Below the pieces are notes generated by a model, which made no database searches, had not been told where the DNA came from, and worked only from the letters and a program-made list of their open reading frames with translations. A stretch of DNA of 30,799 nt from positions 155,729 to 186,527 of the forward strand of contig MNCI01001041.1 in assembly GCA_015680685.1 (NCBI GenBank). Direction: 5' to 3'. This document shows, piece by piece, positions 1 through 10,793 of this stretch (its first letter is position 1; every line of letters starts with the position of its first letter). Source of the DNA: Gnetum montanum. Taxonomy: Eukaryota; Streptophyta; Gnetopsida; Gnetales; Gnetaceae. Made by a program: the position numbers and the translations under genes.

Positions 1-1234
1 GTAGCTAATGTCAACGATTATCCTTATTTTCACTTAATTATTTGCTACTTTAGAGAGGAATTTGTATTACCGACAATTTTTCAACCACAAAGACATATAC
101 ACCTAGCATGGTGAATTCAAAATTACCATACTGTAGTAGCCAAACATTCCATTCTTGACTTGTTACTGCTTTACATCAAAACCATTATGGCTGGTAACAA
201 ACTAGAAATGTGTCCTCTAAAAGTATAAACTCATTCAAATCCAATTCTAAATGAAACATTAGTTCAACTGCAAATTTGTTAAAACAATATTAGACAAAAT
301 CAGCTATTTTTTATAGAAAATACAAGTAATGGATATTCCCTGTAACTTTTTTCAAGTCCTCATATCTACTTTAATCGTGTATCCAAAGCATCTGTTGCAC
401 TGGAAATGACAAGCAGGTGAGCTTAAGTCACCCTAGTAACTTCTTTCATTTTCTTTCATGCTCCCACATAGATCCATATATACACACTTCAATTTAACCA
501 TTTCCCCTTCTATAAACACAAGACAAATTTATGTTTGCCATGCTTTGTAATTATGTACACCTTGCAAGTACATAATGCCATATATATAGACCTATATCAG
601 TCTTTTTGCTCTTTGCAGCATCTTATTCTATTCATGGTCCAAACTACACAAAGAGATGGCTACCATAGCAAGTGATGAAGTGAATGGGGTACTTGTTCAT
701 AAAATAAATAATTTATCCACAATTTCACATCAACATTCAACTATCAGTCTATAACATTGTTATTAATAACATTATTTTGTCCAAACTTTATTTATTGAAT
801 GGTATCAAAATGGAATGCAAGAGGATAACAGCAACAGAAAGCTATACCAAACCAGAAGGGACAACAAAATAAACACCAAAGGATGTTCTCTCTTCAATGG
901 AAAATCAATGGATTTTCCACAAAGCTATAATCTATACACATCCTATATCAGATATTTCAGATTTGCATTCAACCCACAAAACCATTAGACCTTTAGAGAT
1001 TGTTATAGTTGACTTATCATTGATAACACTCAGTTTGTTGCATCAATCATCGAAGAATACTTGTGATGAAGATCAAACACATGGCTAAGGAACATGAAAT
1101 GCAAAAGCAAAGGAAACTGTCAATAGGGGTTTCTAAAAAGAAATGTTGATAAAAGAAAACTCTCTCCTTTTCGAACTCCGAATGCTAAAACCAAAAAATT
1201 TCATTTCAGTAGGGCTATTTGACTGCAGCTGTAT
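1..1234. other. Left flank, no gene seen
   Basis: AT-rich sequence with no supported coding region, RNA gene or repeat. The only open frames are short and look like chance. Similarity to the minus viral arm stops at about 1235. A weak in-frame resemblance to the minus arm just left of that point (a V-G-x-x-D-like run near 1209-1225) is too short to trust. It is probably host DNA beside the viral insertion, but a highly decayed viral piece cannot be excluded near its right end. Confidence 0.5.
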
Positions 1235-2461
1235 TATGACATATATTATGCTTTCTTAAAGCCCTGTCCTACGCATTCTAAAAGAAAATATCAAATAAAT
1301 CTTCAAGTCCCCAAATTCCTCTTTTATGATCCTGTAGATCCACAAAAAAGAAAAAAAAGGAAATTATTTCAACCACAAAAACCTAGCTTTCCAACCAAAG
1401 AACCCTCTTCTTCATCATCCAATGAAGTTCAACAATTACAACAACAAATAATTGCTTTACAACAATAATTAAAACAAGTCATGTTGAAACAACCTAGAGA
1501 TGATGAGCAAATATCACAAGCTTCTTCTTCTACCACTATAGAACAAGGTGATCCTTCTTATAGACATAAAGTTCTTGAACAAATATATAGCCATTATCAC
1601 TGCACAGAATGTGATGCCCTTATCAAAAACGTTCATTTACACATGAATGTTAAAGAAGAAGATGATGAGTCTGAACAAGAGAAAGAATATAAACAAAGGT
1701 TAAAAAAGATCAAAGAGGAACATCCTAAAAAATATGAATTATTACAACAAAAAATTACAAATGATAATGCTTCTGAATCTATATGGCGTTTACAAGTTAA
1801 AAAGTCTTTATCTTGTCCTACAGATACAGTCTGTCTTTTAAATTGGACCAATACCACCATAGGAGATGTTATGTATCTTAATCGTGCGCAATTACAAATT
1901 TTAGAAGAAATGAACAAAGTAGTATTGTCTCAAACAATGGCTATAAGGAGTATTAATCAGGATGTACAAACTATTAGACAAGTATTGGTTCCTAAATCAC
2001 CTAGAACATTTGTTGTCACACCTAGTGCTCCACCATTACCAACGTCACCTGAACAAGTATTCTTCCTGACTTCACCACCTGAAATGAAACAATTAAGACA
2101 TGAGTGGAAGAAACAACAATAAGAAAAACAAAAGAAAAAAGGAAAAGGTTTATTTATCTTTGCTAACACTACACATAGTGAAAGCTCTACTTCTTCAGAA
2201 TTAGATTCAGAAGAAGAACGAGAAATGATAAGAAATACAACTGGTGAAACAATACAACAAGGAGAAGCAGCTACTTTAATGCAAGAACGAAAAGCAGGAG
2301 ATAAACAACCATCGTTTACAATGGATAACAAAACCTTGAAAGAACGACAAAATGTAATAGATGCAATACAATCATATTTAGATGTGCAAATCCAATTAGA
2401 ACAAAAACCAACAGCATGAGCTATATTAAATGCATCATATAATTTTCAAGGTATTTTATGA
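1235..2461 (+). pseudogene. Family A polyprotein: linker between movement and coat protein (plus arm)
   Basis: This is the region between the movement and coat domains of a caulimovirid polyprotein. It shows a basic start (SKRKYQINLQVPK), a Ser-rich and Gln-rich stretch predicted as coiled coil (around 1410-1480), and a cysteine motif H-x-C-x2-C-D at about 1600-1620. A conserved VPKSPRTF segment near 1990 and a Lys/Glu-rich tail follow. One reading frame runs throughout, broken by in-frame stops at 1466 (TAA), 2120 (TAA), 2417 (TGA) and 2459 (TGA). The 2459 stop is shared with the minus arm (27259-27261). The family B counterpart is in 25750-26660. The function of the linker is unknown. The copy is non-functional as it stands. 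Confidence 0.75.
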
Positions 2462-3145
2462 AAGTGGTGGAATCATATCCCAACACATGTCAAACAAAGG
2501 ATTGTTAGACAACCTACTGCAATATTTTTAGGAGCCATATTAAAAGAATTTATTGGACAAAAAGGTAATGTTGAAGAAATCTACCATGATAGCTATTTCA
2601 AAACCTGTCTTACAAAAATACAAGATCTACCTGTATTTCTTGATGAGATGGAACATTGGTATTATTACAGTAAGCTAACACATGAGGTAGCAGCAAAAGA
2701 ACATTTGTTAGGATGTCTTCCGCAACCATTCTGCAACAAATATACACAAGAATTGAAAAAGCAAGGATTAATTCTAGCAAAAATGAGTTTCGGACAAATC
2801 AGACAATTCTTAACATCTACAAATCGTGAATTATGCTACACACAACAAGCACAACACCTTGTCCAAGATCTTAGCCAAAAATTAGGTAAAAACTTATGTT
2901 TAGAGTTATGCCCAGAAGAAAAATATAATAAAAAACCCAAAAATAAATCTATATGTAATCGTTGTCAAAATCAACTTAGAAATAGAAATAAAAATTATAA
3001 ACCTCAACCACAACAACAATGGCGAGGTAAGTTTCCTATGAAATTTAAACATTTCCCTGGCTATTTCTGTCGACTACAAAACAAGATCCTACGGAAAAAT
3101 GTAAAATGATTTATTTGTAATGGTCCTCATATTGCATCTACCTGT
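2462..3145 (+). pseudogene. Family A coat protein with zinc knuckle (plus arm)
   Basis: The caulimovirid coat (gag-like) protein packages the viral genome. The core around 2640-2730 carries WYYYSKLTHEVAAKEHLLG, closely matched in family B and in the minus arm. A long stretch (2648-3106) is open. A Lys/Arg/Gln-rich segment leads into a CCHC zinc knuckle at 3107-3145. The first Cys codon has become TGA (3107-3109); the minus arm still has TGT there. The spacing is C-x2-C-x3-H-x4-C, one residue shorter in the middle than the usual retroviral and CaMV knuckle. This arm lacks both the solo LTR and the family B insertion found in the minus-arm copy. Confidence 0.8.
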
Positions 3146-3950
3146 CCTGACAAATCTAAGGATTAACGCAAAATCCATTTTATCCAACGTCATAATATTT
3201 CGGAACAATATTATGAATTTCTTGACCAGAGTGATCAAGAATCTAATTTTAACCCTTCCAATGATATTTATTATGAGGATTCTAACCATTATAATGTTAA
3301 TGACCAACCCAGTCTCGCTTTTTCCGATGAGAGGGATGTACCTGCGGATCATTCTTCTTGGGATGACTTGCACCCTAGCGATGATGATACGGATCTCATA
3401 TATTATTGTAGTATGAATCGTTTTAAAGCTTTGTCATCCATATCATCTAGAATATCTACACCACGAGCAACCGAATCATTCCTACAATAAGATAAATATA
3501 TATTAGAACAATTAAAACAAGATATAAAAATCTTAAAACGAAAACTTTCTAATGTATCATTAGAAAACATAGACAAATATTTATTAGTAAAAAATCAGAT
3601 TAGTAAAAAGAAAGAAGTAATTAGAATATATAAGAATTATCTTAAAAACAAAGACTGGCAATTAAATGCTCAACCAGAACCTTTTGAAACAGAAGCCTTA
3701 GATGATTTAGAACAAATCTTAGAGGAACAATCCCAACACTCCCATACCTCTAAACAAACAGAAAACAAACAAGATGAAATTATTCATGTAGTCAATAGAT
3801 CGGTATGGAGAACGAAAAGAATAGAACAATTACAATAGTATATCCAATGGGCAAGCCAAGAGATTGAAAAATTACAATAAAAAGAACAAAGTGACCAAAG
3901 ACAAGATTATGAACTAGAAACCAGACAAATGAAACCCATTAGGATAAACA
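3146..3950 (+). pseudogene. Family A acidic and coiled-coil region between coat protein and protease (plus arm)
   Basis: Downstream of the knuckle comes an Asp/Glu/Ser/Tyr-rich stretch (about 3200-3400), like the acidic coat-protein tails of caulimovirids. A charged Lys/Glu/Leu/Gln region that reads as coiled coil follows (about 3490-3920). It stays in the frame of the coat protein with stops at 3164 (TAA, CAA in the minus arm), 3488 (TAA, GAA in the minus arm), 3836 (TAG) and 3878 (TAA). The TAG at 3836-3838 is also present in the minus arm (18521-18523). Family B has a similar acidic and coiled-coil block at 23934-24633. It was probably one continuous polyprotein. Confidence 0.65.
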
Positions 3951-4523
3951 CTAATAAAAATTCTATTCTTCAAGTACCAATGTGCACCCTTTGAATTAAA
4001 TTACCAAGTTTTAAACCTTATCCCATAGATGTCTTAATTGACACAGGTGTCGAAGCAACATTGGCTCAAAGAGGGATTATTACACAATTTCTTTGTAAAC
4101 CAAGACCTAAATTAATTATTACTTTTGATAAAGTAGATCATCATGTTACAGAGGAAGCCCAGATACCCATTCAAACTACTTCAGGAGAAATCTTTTATTT
4201 AATTGTCTACTGTATAGAATGGTTAACATATGATATGATCGTAGGAGTTAATAATTTAAATCAGTTTCAAAAACTAGTAGTAACAAAAAACCATATTCTA
4301 TTAGGAAACCATCAATATAAAAAATTAGAACAGCCCACAATTAGATTTGATTATAAAAACCCTAAACCAGAAAATACCAGATGGATGATACATCAAATTC
4401 AAACTAAAACAAATGAATTAGAAGAAATAAAAAAGAAACTATTGACATTAGCCTTGGATGACCCCCACAATATTCTGTCACAAGAAAACTCACTGGTGTC
4501 ATATTACTTTAATCGATAATATT
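3951..4523 (+). pseudogene. Family A aspartic protease (plus arm), cut by a retrotransposon
   Basis: This is a retropepsin-like protease that would process the polyprotein. The active-site motif D-T-G is at 4040-4048 within LIDTGVEATLAQRG, preceded by the beta-strand segment ILQVPMCTL. A TGA at 3992-3994 replaces a Trp codon kept in the minus arm. The frame then stays open to about 4519. The linker toward RT (KKLLTLALDDP) follows, and the sequence is interrupted at 4523 by the LTR retrotransposon. The reading resumes at 11219 after the second target-site copy. The order AP then RT-RH is standard for Caulimoviridae. Confidence 0.82.
4519..4523. repeat. Target-site duplication ATATT, left copy
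   Basis: ATATT lies directly before the LTR start TGATGA and again at 11214-11218 directly after the other LTR. Five-base duplications are normal for LTR retrotransposon integrase, so these bases fix the element limits. Confidence 0.85.
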
Positions 4524-4530
4524 TGATGAC

Positions 4531-4655
4531 ACGCGATATCACATGTGCCACGATATCACGTACGCAATATCGCAGCCGTCGCGATATCGCATCCCATGTG
4601 ATATCGCGTACGCAATATCGCGTCGTCCCCTGCGATATCGCGTACGCGATATCGC
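4531..4655. repeat. Array of GATATC-centred palindromes upstream of the LTR TATA box
   Basis: Three related 24-bp units lie at 4550-4573, 4598-4621 and 4632-4655, with lone half-units near 4531 and 4581-4590. Each unit is two CGATATCG-type palindromes joined by GTAC. The unit at 4632-4655 is a perfect 24-base palindrome. The array ends 16 bp before the TATA box, so it may be a cluster of protein-binding sites or a methylation target (many CpG). Confidence 0.85.
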
Positions 4656-4671
4656 AATCCGCTACCAAATC

Positions 4672-4679
4672 TATAAATA
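4672..4679 (+). promoter_or_regulatory. LTR TATA box
   Basis: TATAAATA, followed by AGAGGCGG. The same box occurs in the solo LTR (minus strand, GGCCTATAAATAAG). It probably drives the element transcript, with start expected about 25-35 bp downstream. Confidence 0.7.
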
Positions 4680-4943
4680 AGAGGCGGCACTCCCCTCATT
4701 TCCTATCCTAGGCTTAAAGTAGGGAAACTCTAGCAGTTTGATCACTCCAGAGATAGAATATTTTCTATGTGCCCGCAGTAGGAGTCCCCAAGTAAATGGA
4801 TCTTTATTCAAGCAGCTTTGTACCTGAACGCAAGTTGTGTACGACAATAAAAACGAGATTTGTGGATAAACCTTATAATGCATGGAATAGGATTTATTAC
4901 TTGTTATTTATTACATGTTATTTATTACCTGCATTAGCGCAAC

Positions 4944-5117
4944 ATGAGTACGACTTGATTACGAGCATTGATGAATGTGTACGGCTAATCAAGGAATCGG
5001 CTACTCATTGCAATTAGTCTCTCTCACCCTCAACTCCTAGACTACAGAATGAGTACGACTTGATTACAAGCATCTACGGGTGTGTACGGCTAGTCAAGGA
5101 ATCGGCTGCTCATTACG
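4944..5117. repeat. Direct repeat, period 105 bp, in the left LTR
   Basis: A roughly 70-bp block starting ATGAGTACGACTTGATTAC at 4944 recurs at 5049 with a few changes (both contain GTGTACGGCTA and CAAGGAATCGGCT). It lies in the part of the LTR missing from the right copy. Confidence 0.75.
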
Positions 5118-5342
5118 TTTAGGCTAGTTAAGTGCCTCAGTACGACGACTTCGAGCACGTGCGTTATGTGTGGTGATCCTAGTAACGATTAGCGTTTGGT
5201 AGCCACAGTTGCATAGTTCAAGGTGTGTACGGTAAGTGGGAACGGATGCTGACGCTAGTTAATTTAGACTTAGGTCCTTAGTTAGAGTTAGTTAGCTTTC
5301 TCAACCCTCCACCCTTTAGCATAGGAGAAAAACAAAAAAGCT

Positions 5343-5661
5343 NNNNNNNNNNNNNNNNNNNNNNNNNNNNNNNNNNNNNNNNNNNNNNNNNNNNNNNNNN
5401 NNNNNNNNNNNNNNNNNNNNNNNNNNNNNNNNNNNNNNNNNNNNNNNNNNNNNNNNNNNNNNNNNNNNNNNNNNNNNNNNNNNNNNNNNNNNNNNNNNNN
5501 NNNNNNNNNNNNNNNNNNNNNNNNNNNNNNNNNNNNNNNNNNNNNNNNNNNNNNNNNNNNNNNNNNNNNNNNNNNNNNNNNNNNNNNNNNNNNNNNNNNN
5601 NNNNNNNNNNNNNNNNNNNNNNNNNNNNNNNNNNNNNNNNNNNNNNNNNNNNNNNNNNNNN
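5343..5661. other. Assembly gap (319 N)
   Basis: Unknown bases. By comparison with the right LTR, the gap should hold about 190 bp of LTR end, the primer-binding site and the start of the internal region. The N length may be only an estimate. Confidence 0.99.
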
Positions 5662-7428
5662 ATCAGGACGAGCAGCTACGATGGAGAGATTTGCAAGGTA
5701 ACATTGTGTTTACCCCCAGATCGATCAGTCCCTCTGATGCTTTTCCATGCCTTGGCACAGATTGGCATGCAAGAATTATTTTCTGAATACGTTGGTGAAA
5801 ACTTAGACATGAGGGATTATTATCTCACAGATGCCCAACGTATGAGAGACTTAAGGCAGGAGAGTCAACATGCACTGTTGAAGGGCAAGGTCTCGCACGT
5901 TCTTAGTGAAATAGAAGATGAGGAACCCCTTATCACGGGTTCATTAGCAAACGATGTTCCCCCTCCTAACGATGATGAGGAGGTTGGGTATCAAAACCTA
6001 CGATCAACGATACATAACATTGGTTCTGATGCTCGTAAACAACAACTGTTCATAGAGGGAACAACCACTCATGCTAAGGATGGGCACTTAGATCGTCACC
6101 ACGATCGGGGCAGTAGCAGCTGAAGAGAAGGCAAGAAACATCGTCATGGCGATGGTTCCCCTTCTTCTTCCCCTTCTTCACATCACTCACCCTCTCCTTC
6201 CACATCTGGGCATAGCCACCATGAACATAAAGGTGAGGATAAAGGTAAAAAGGATGAAAGACCTCGATGGGAAAGTTGAGAGAGAGGATAAGGGCAAAGA
6301 CGTAGGGAGAGTAGGGAATGATGCAGACATCACAAGCGTCATGAAAGAGATGAACATGACGAGCCCCTACTCGCAACCCGAAATATGCTTGACATAACGG
6401 AGGCAGTTAGGATTCCCACAAGGCATTTAAAGGATAGTCAAATCAAGCGATTAGACATGAACAACCTCCCACGATTTGAAGGGGGATACAGTGCTGATCC
6501 GCAAAATCATTTACAGGCATTCCACAATGCCTGCGCCTTGCAGAATATAGAAAATGAGTGGCAGAAGCTTAAGTTGTTCCCAGGGACACTCACTAAAGAA
6601 GCAGAGAGTTGGTACTGGTCCTTACAACCAGAAACCATCAGGAGGTGGAGTACGATGCTAGAACTGTTCAATGAAAAGTATCAAACGTACTCCAGAGTGT
6701 CCAATTTGCATAAGCAGATCCAAGGCTGGCAGCAAGGTACACACAAACCCTTGGATGCTGCCATGGCCCGCTATTATACATTGTTACATCGTTGCCCGGG
6801 CCATGGGTACGCTCAGTAGGATCAACTTCGCCACATCGTCGATGGGCTAAGGAATGAAACTAGAAGAACCCTTGGAACTTATGCCCAAGGGAGCCTCTCA
6901 CAACTTAGAGCCCATGAAGTACGTAGCTTGTTGGAGCAAGTGGCAAAAGAAGAGGGTGAGCTACGCAAAAGGGAAAGTGCGGAAGAGTACAACTGCGATC
7001 CCTCCCTTCGAAAGAAGGGAGTGAAGTTTTGTGATGAAGAGGATGAGTCACTAATCGAAGAGTTGGTGAACTAGAAAACTTTGCCGATCCAAAAATTAAC
7101 AACCGAGGTATCGGCCAAAGTAGACCAAATGTGGGATTCCTTAGACTCAAGAATTGAAACAGTCTTGAAAATTGTAGAAGAGTCTAAGGTAGAACAAAGT
7201 AGTGACAAAGGTAAGAAAAAGTGGAGAGATTTAAGCCCTACACATAACAAGGGTAAGGGAAAAATCACTAACTCCGATGTGGTTGTGGATTCGGATTCAG
7301 ACGATGACAGTGGATGTGAGATCTATCATTATGACCATCCTAAGGGATGTTGCCCCATCATCTCACATCTACAGAAGTCTGGGGTGTATGCGCTTAATCC
7401 AAGACTCAACCAACGACAAACACCCTGA
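5662..7428 (+). pseudogene. Retrotransposon gag, decayed
   Basis: This is gag, the structural capsid polyprotein of an LTR retrotransposon. The capsid-like (retrotrans_gag) core lies at 6385-6819. It has LPRFEGGYSADPQNHLQAF, then a W-x-W pair in ESWYWSL, then LFNEKYQTYSRV, and ends with LLHRCPGHG, a pattern typical of plant Ty3/gypsy gags. A Glu/Lys-rich tail with an acidic Ser/Asp run follows (7280-7310). The same frame holds throughout but is broken by stops at 6121, about 6278, 6817 and 7072. A His/Lys/Ser-rich low-complexity stretch lies at 6120-6350. The true start is probably in the gap. Confidence 0.75.
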
Positions 7429-8505
7429 CGGTTACCTTATCCATAAGGTAGCCCAAGGCAGTTCCACCAACCACTAACGTATTATCCTAGTGGAACTTCA
7501 CCATAGCCCATCGGACAGCATCAGCAGTGGCAATACCCACAGTCATGGGGAATGCCACCGCCAACACAACAGTACCCTTACTGACAGCCCGATCCTTATA
7601 GTTATTATGTGCAGCAGTCGATTTCTCAAGTGACTCTATGAGTCACGCAACCCCCAACCGTCACTACCAAGTTCGGGAGTACTTTAGAAGGACTCCTTCT
7701 CCTCCGGGAGACATCTCACACTCATCCCATCCTCCAAATCCATCTACACCTCTTCCACCACAAGTAGTTCCCATAACACCTCCTGCTCCAACAATGCAAG
7801 GGGAACTTCCTCCTCAACCGTAGCAACGTCACGCTGCGAGAGCTATAAATATCCAACCTGCTACTGGTTCTGACAACTATAAAAAGAGAAGACCTTACTT
7901 CAAAACCAAAAGCCCAGACAAAATCTCGCAACAACAAGCAGTTGGGGCCATGTACACTCCTCCACCATCTAACACTTCGGAGCACCCTTCCATCCAAAAA
8001 CAGAGCGTAACGCGTACGGTTATGTTAACGCATACCATAACTGACTGGATCAAGGTGGGCCACCTTCCCTGGAAACTAACTGACCCTGGGAGTCCCTTAA
8101 TCTATTTGCAGATCACCGAAAATCAACCACATAGGGCTCTTCTTGACTTAGGTTCCGGAGTCAACTTAATTTCACGAGATGTATCATGCCTGAAACCTGC
8201 CCCAACTTAAGAAGAGCAACATCCAATTAGAGCTGGCAAACTAGTCCATCACCATTCCCTTGGGATTGGTGGAGGACATCATTACCACTGTGTGTGGTTG
8301 GTCTTACCCAACTGATTTCCTGGTGATTGAAGTTAACAACAATAAAGGGGACTTTCCGATTATAATGGGAAGGGCATGGCTTAGTACAGTAGATGCATAT
8401 CTTAGGATCCGCGATCTTTCCTTGGAAATCTCTAAGATAAACATATGTGGAAAGACCGAGAAGAGGAAAGTTCCATACATCACATACAGTGATTCAATCG
8501 AGTGA
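7429..8505 (+). pseudogene. Retrotransposon Pro/Gln-rich linker and protease-like domain, frameshifted
   Basis: From 7429 to about 7900 the sequence codes Pro, Gln and Ser-rich linker in shifting frames. A protease-like fold follows. ALLDLGSGVNLI around the catalytic D-L-G-S-G (8145-8159) is the D-L-G-A-S type seen in Athila/Tat elements. About 200 bases later, in another frame, comes IIMGRAWLSTVDAYLRI (near 8360-8410), the ILGRPFL-like flap and hydrophobic-Gly region of retropepsins. At least one frameshift and a stop (8208) separate them. The coding sequence ends at 8505, where RT would be expected, but none is seen. Confidence 0.7.
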
Positions 8506-8860
8506 TGACATGGAAGAAATGTCTCCATGTAACAGGTGTGCCCTTGAAACTTTACAACAAAGATGCCTGTATGTAGCAACCACACAAGAAGTAGTAGATA
8601 CCCCATGGTTGACAGCTAGAAGGAGCAGAAAAATGTGCATGGAACAAACTGAGGAAACCCATGTTAACAACGAAGGCATAGACACATTGAAATATGAGCA
8701 TCGCCAACTTCCATCCCTCAACCATAGAACATCAGTTGGGAGAAGTTGGGCACTTCTACTAAATTCAAACAAACGCTCATTATTTCGGATCTCTCCCTTA
8801 CAACTCAGTCATGGGGAAAATGGCCACCTATGCTAATCATATGGGGCCCTCAGTTCTTTT

Positions 8861-9015
8861 AAGTTTTTTTTTTACAACGTTTTTGTTTTACACATTTTTG
8901 TTTTACAATGTTTTTGTTTTACACGTTTTTGTTTTATAAATTTCTTTAACTTTTCTTATTTTTGTTTTACAAATTTCTTTAACTTTTCTAGTTTTTGTTT
9001 TACAACATCATTATA
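8861..9015. repeat. T-rich tandem repeat
   Basis: TTTTTGTTTTACA is repeated about seven times with short variable spacers. One longer unit (ATTTCTTTAACTTTTCT plus the core) occurs twice, near 8939 and 8971. Confidence 0.8.
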
Positions 9016-9567
9016 CTTTCTCCATTTTGTGTGTGTGTGTATGTTCCACCCTGTAAGTTTGTCCCATAATAAATGTTCGAAATAATGGTATGAACTGTTT
9101 TCATATTAATTACTAATGTTTGGTTTTTACCTTTAAGTCACAATGTTGATACTAAGGTATGTTTCTTTTGATATGGTAGGCAATGAGACCACTTCATCCA
9201 TCCATCCACTAGTTTTTATGGTTTCTCTCGGCTTGAAAATGTACAGTCCCCTTCTAATAAGAACTTAAATGAATTGGTGACTGGGCATTTCTCACACTAA
9301 GGAAGGACTCAAGGATTAAAAAGGGTGTGACTTCAAGGGAACTTGATGCTTTTGTGCTGGTCATTCTCTTGAGTGATTGAATGTTTCTTCTTGAGTTTTC
9401 TTGCTGTTCCAATGTTACCCCCATTATTAGAAGCTGAGACAATAAAAATAAGAAGTCTTTACATGGTGTGGTTCTCACGCATAAAAACACAAAAAAAAAA
9501 AAAAAACTAAGTGAGAATTCAAAACACACCCCTTAGACGAAATAAACTTGGGCTACAAGCATTGGTT

Positions 9568-9939
9568 ATGGAACCAAAAGTGTTCCCTCTAACTACGGCC
9601 CTTCTCGCTTTCCATTCTCTCCTTTGTTTCGTCGGAATGGTGGTGGCTCTTACAGAGTGCATTCTTGTTGCCCAAGTGGATGGTTTAACCGAATGCGTTG
9701 ATGCGAAGTCACTGGATGTGGTTTGTTTGAGAATGGAGTTGGAACAAGATTTTCCAAGTCACATTAATCATAAACCATACAAGGGGCTGTATACCACCTT
9801 GTTCTTGGGATTCCATTCCATTCTCTTCTCTCCATCATTCTCTCCATTATTCACCTCATTGTCGGTTGTATCATTAGTGTATATATTTTGGTTGATGCAT
9901 TGTTTTCTTCTTGGTAAACACTTGTGGTTCAGACTTTAA
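9568..9939 (+). CDS. Hypothetical hydrophobic protein inside the retrotransposon
   Basis: I do not recognise this gene. An open frame of about 123 codons from the ATG at 9568 (the frame is open from 9511) has one N-terminal hydrophobic segment (about residues 7-30) that could be a signal or membrane anchor. A Cys/Glu-rich middle (LTECVDAKSL) follows, then a long hydrophobic C-terminal half (about residues 76-118) with FHSILFSPSFSPLF. It sits where an env-like ORF or a captured host fragment would be found in plant Ty3/gypsy elements. It may be chance, since the surroundings are T-rich, which favours hydrophobic codons. Confidence 0.3.
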   Translation: MEPKVFPLTTALLAFHSLLCFVGMVVALTECILVAQVDGLTECVDAKSLDVVCLRMELEQDFPSHINHKPYKGLYTTLFLGFHSILFSPSFSPLFTSLSVVSLVYIFWLMHCFLLGKHLWFRL

Positions 9940-10780
9940 CTCTTGTTTCAAAGGACATTCCCAGAGCTTACGGACTCTTTGAATGTGGGTTTGTCAGGGC
10001 ATTAAGGGCATGAGCTTGCTTTGGGGAGGACCCACTAACATTTCTATTTGGAGCATTAGTTAAATTCTTTCCCTAACATTTTTGCAATTAATTTTCTTTT
10101 GTTCATTTCCATCTTGACATCCATTTTATCGATGCCATAGTTGTCCTTTTTTACCTATCTTTCTTACTCCTTTTCTTTTTCCATTCTAACGCTACTGGAG
10201 GTTCGCAATTAGTCATGGGGGTAAGGGGCCTGATTTTTTTGATTTTCTCCTAGCCCCGAAATTTTTGATTTTCTTCCTAACCCCTACACCTTTGGTAATC
10301 ATTCTTAATATATTCCCAGATCCATATTAGCCATACCACAACCTAGCCAATGGACTTACATTGAAGCAAGGTATCAATTACATGATGATTCAATTACCCT
10401 TGCTAATATACGATTGTGTTGTATGTGCAAATGGCAGACATGCAAACAACAGATTGGATCTGGAGCAAACACTTGGAATGGAGCAGCGCTGAAGCAGCTA
10501 TGCAAGGAGCAAGATCGATGACGCATTTACAAATGGAAAACGAAGGTGCAATCTTGGCGTTGGCAACAACAACACTTCTTTCTCTCTCTCTTTCTCTCAG
10601 TTGCCAACAAAGGCCTAATGTCATTGTAATAAGGTGTTCACCCTTGTTGTCATGAACACCAATGTTGTCAAGTCTTGTAATGATGATTCGTTCACATGTC
10701 ATCCCATTAGTTCTATTTTCCTCAATAATTCCATACCTACCTGATATTATTGTAAGGAACTCGAGGATGAGTTTTCATTC

Positions 10781-10793
10781 AGTTATGGGGGTA
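10781..10793 (+). promoter_or_regulatory. Polypurine tract
   Basis: GTTATGGGGGTA lies directly before the right LTR start TGATGA at 10794, the position for plus-strand DNA priming. The upstream context CTCGAGGATGAG is like that of other plant Ty3/gypsy elements. Confidence 0.7.

Larger units (their letters stand above)
4524..5342 (+). repeat. Left LTR, truncated by assembly gap
   Basis: It begins TGATGA and matches the right LTR (10794-11213) from 5132 onward, after a segment absent from the right copy. The match continues to the gap at 5343. About 190 bp of LTR end should lie in the gap, which gives a full length near 1 kb. It holds a palindrome array (4531-4655), a TATA box (4672-4679) and a 105-bp-period direct repeat (4944-5117). 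Confidence 0.85.
8506..10780. other. Internal region of the retrotransposon without pol
   Basis: I find no YxDD, RNase H or integrase HHCC/DDE pattern in any frame. The stretch holds a T-rich tandem repeat (8861-9015), a GT run (9030-9040), an A-tract (9490-9506), a hydrophobic open frame (9568-9939) and a CT-rich run (10575-10600). Confidence 0.6.

Noticed and set aside
897-1088. 63-codon open frame in the left flank
   Set aside because: Short, no recognisable similarity, composition like random AT-rich DNA.
1192-1234. Extension of the plus viral arm leftward to align with 28072-28110
   Set aside because: Only a few residues can be matched, against about nine in ten bases identical inside the arm. 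Too weak without an alignment.
3089-3373. Open frame opposite the acidic coat tail, conserved in both arms (also 18985-19269)
   Set aside because: It is antisense to a real acidic coding stretch. Its Ile/Arg-rich composition is just the complement of Asp/Asn/Tyr codons, and the conservation follows from arm identity.
4550-4655. CRISPR-like array
   Set aside because: The units are palindromes with unequal spacing and no unique spacers of constant length, in plant LTR sequence.
7638-7823. Pro-rich open frame as a separate gene
   Set aside because: It is part of the frameshifted linker between gag and protease, not an independent gene.
10560-10600. Possible splice acceptor (CT-rich run ending in CAG)
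   Set aside because: No matching donor or downstream exon seen. It is inside a decayed retrotransposon.
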